33,302 nt of DNA from Clostridium sp. AM34-11AC. GTDB lineage: Bacteria; Bacillota; Clostridia; Lachnospirales; Lachnospiraceae. The stretch covers positions 74,112 through 107,413 of the forward strand of contig NZ_QWGL01000010.1 of assembly GCF_003435375.1 (NCBI RefSeq), given 5' to 3'. The notes under the pieces were generated by a model. The model ran no database searches and was not told the origin of the DNA. It worked only from the letters and a program-made list of their open reading frames with translations. The position numbers and the translations under genes are program-made. Shown piece after piece: positions 32,972 through 33,302 of this stretch; the stretch's first letter is position 1; every line of letters starts with the position of its first letter.

Positions 32972-33000
32972 AGTATACATGAAATATCGATAGGATGCAA
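32972..33000 (-). promoter_or_regulatory. sigma-A promoter of the ugd-capI operon
   Basis: Read on the - strand: TTGCAT (33000-32995), 17-base spacer, TATACT (32977-32972). The ugd start lies about 65 bases downstream. Confidence 0.7.
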
Positions 33001-33165
33001 GGATAAAGTTTGATGTTTATAGTAACAATAATGCAGGTGATATGCCAGTTGCAGTCCACTTTGATCACCCAATATGCATAGGTATCCCTTTGAATGACCG
33101 ATTGGCACAGTTGTATATTGCTCACCTGTGAAGGTGGTTTTCTATAATTGGAGGATGATAGCCTA
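33001..33165. other. Intergenic stretch with a short relic frame and weak hairpin
   Basis: Upstream of the ugd promoter. A 29-residue + strand frame from ATG 33042 (opens MPVAVHFDHPICIG) ends at 33131 and is followed by a short hairpin, CACCT (33123-33127) and AGGTG (33132-33136), then TTTTCT. It could be the tail of a decayed gene with its terminator, but the evidence is thin. Confidence 0.3.
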
Positions 33166-33194
33166 TTGACGTCATAAAAAAGTTGTGCCATAAT
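33166..33194 (+). promoter_or_regulatory. sigma-A promoter reading off the right edge
   Basis: TTGACG (33166-33171), 17-base spacer, CATAAT (33189-33194). Confidence 0.65.
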
Positions 33195-33197
33195 AGT

Positions 33198-33215
33198 ATT
33201 AACCAAAAGGTTAAT
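33198..33215. promoter_or_regulatory. Inverted repeat at the transcription start, candidate operator
   Basis: ATTAACC (33198-33204), AAAA, GGTTAAT (33209-33215): a perfect 7-bp dyad right after the -10 box, where a repressor would block transcription of the small gene that follows. Confidence 0.5.
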
Positions 33216-33233
33216 TTGAAAGGCGATGCGTTA

Positions 33234-33302
33234 GTGGAAATAACATATACTAATAATAAAGTAACCTATTGTGCTATTTCAAATAAAACGTTTAAAAACT
33301 TG
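33234..33302 (+). CDS. Start of a small gene cut by the window edge (possibly a RelE/HigB-like toxin)
   Basis: Open from GTG 33234 (GAAAGG about 10 bases upstream; a TTG at 33216 is also in frame) to the window end: VEITYTNNKVTYCAISNKTF and on. The opening beta strand followed by a Cys and a Lys-rich helix resembles the N-terminus of HigB/RelE-family toxins, and the promoter with an overlapping inverted repeat would suit an autoregulated toxin-antitoxin pair. Only 23 residues are visible, so this is a guess. Confidence 0.35.
   Translation, partial: MEITYTNNKVTYCAISNKTFKNL

Overview
The window looks like part of the chromosome of a Gram-positive anaerobe of the Clostridia, most likely Lachnospiraceae. 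This is inferred from strong AAAGGAG-type ribosome sites, frequent GTG/TTG starts, sigma-A promoters with 17-base spacers, and the gene families present (EpsG-type polymerase, TupA-type ATP-grasp, LicD, CapI/Ugd). I cannot assign a genus. Almost all of it is a cell-surface polysaccharide (capsule/EPS) locus. I see no rRNA, tRNA, CRISPR array or intact insertion sequence.

Layout. (1) 205-4187, + strand: a promoter, an O-antigen-ligase-like membrane protein, an HddC-GmhB fusion and HddA, which are enzymes for GDP-D-glycero-alpha-D-manno-heptose. An intrinsic terminator follows. (2) 4327-7825, +: two overlapping genes of unknown function. The first is a large, apparently helical protein; the second starts with a possible degenerate PD-(D/E)XK nuclease-like domain. 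(3) 7918-29966, +: the main polysaccharide operon. It has a good promoter and a leader with three hairpins, then a PglF/CapD-type 4,6-dehydratase, a PLP aminotransferase, a short repeat array, an initiating sugar-phosphate transferase, ATP-grasp, HAD, an acetyltransferase, two LicD proteins, an IspD/TarI-type cytidylyltransferase, an SDR, a GT4 remnant, several glycosyltransferases, an EpsG-type polymerase, TupA-type ATP-grasp modules, an N5-(carboxyethyl)ornithine-synthase-like dehydrogenase, a Wzx flippase, another glycosyltransferase and two acyltransferases. (4) 29967-30279: two long perfect palindromes between convergent genes. (5) 30280-32904, - strand: an operon of an HTH-UDP-glucose dehydrogenase fusion and a CapI-type epimerase (UDP-Glc to UDP-GlcA to UDP-GalA), with a 14-bp palindrome just downstream of its promoter. 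(6) 33166-33302, +: a promoter, an inverted repeat and the start of a small gene cut by the window edge.

The most striking feature is that the main operon is laced with simple-sequence tracts typical of phase-variable contingency loci. There are seven G runs of 7-10 bases, all on the coding strand and all between 8.9 and 27.8 kb, plus a T7 run at a frameshift and about nine copies of a GCAGA pentanucleotide near the start of an acyltransferase gene. Reading the frames one by one, this copy looks ON for the dehydratase (G8), one acetyltransferase (G8), one glycosyltransferase (G9) and the membrane acyltransferase (GCAGA). It looks OFF for the second LicD (G10; G9 would restore it from an ATG with a strong ribosome site) and for one glycosyltransferase (G9; G8 would restore it). 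Slippage at these tracts would give a combinatorially variable capsule: backbone sugars, phospho-substituents, acyl groups and amino-acid-like substituents could be switched independently. Tract lengths are read from one assembled sequence, so sequencing error in homopolymers is the main alternative.
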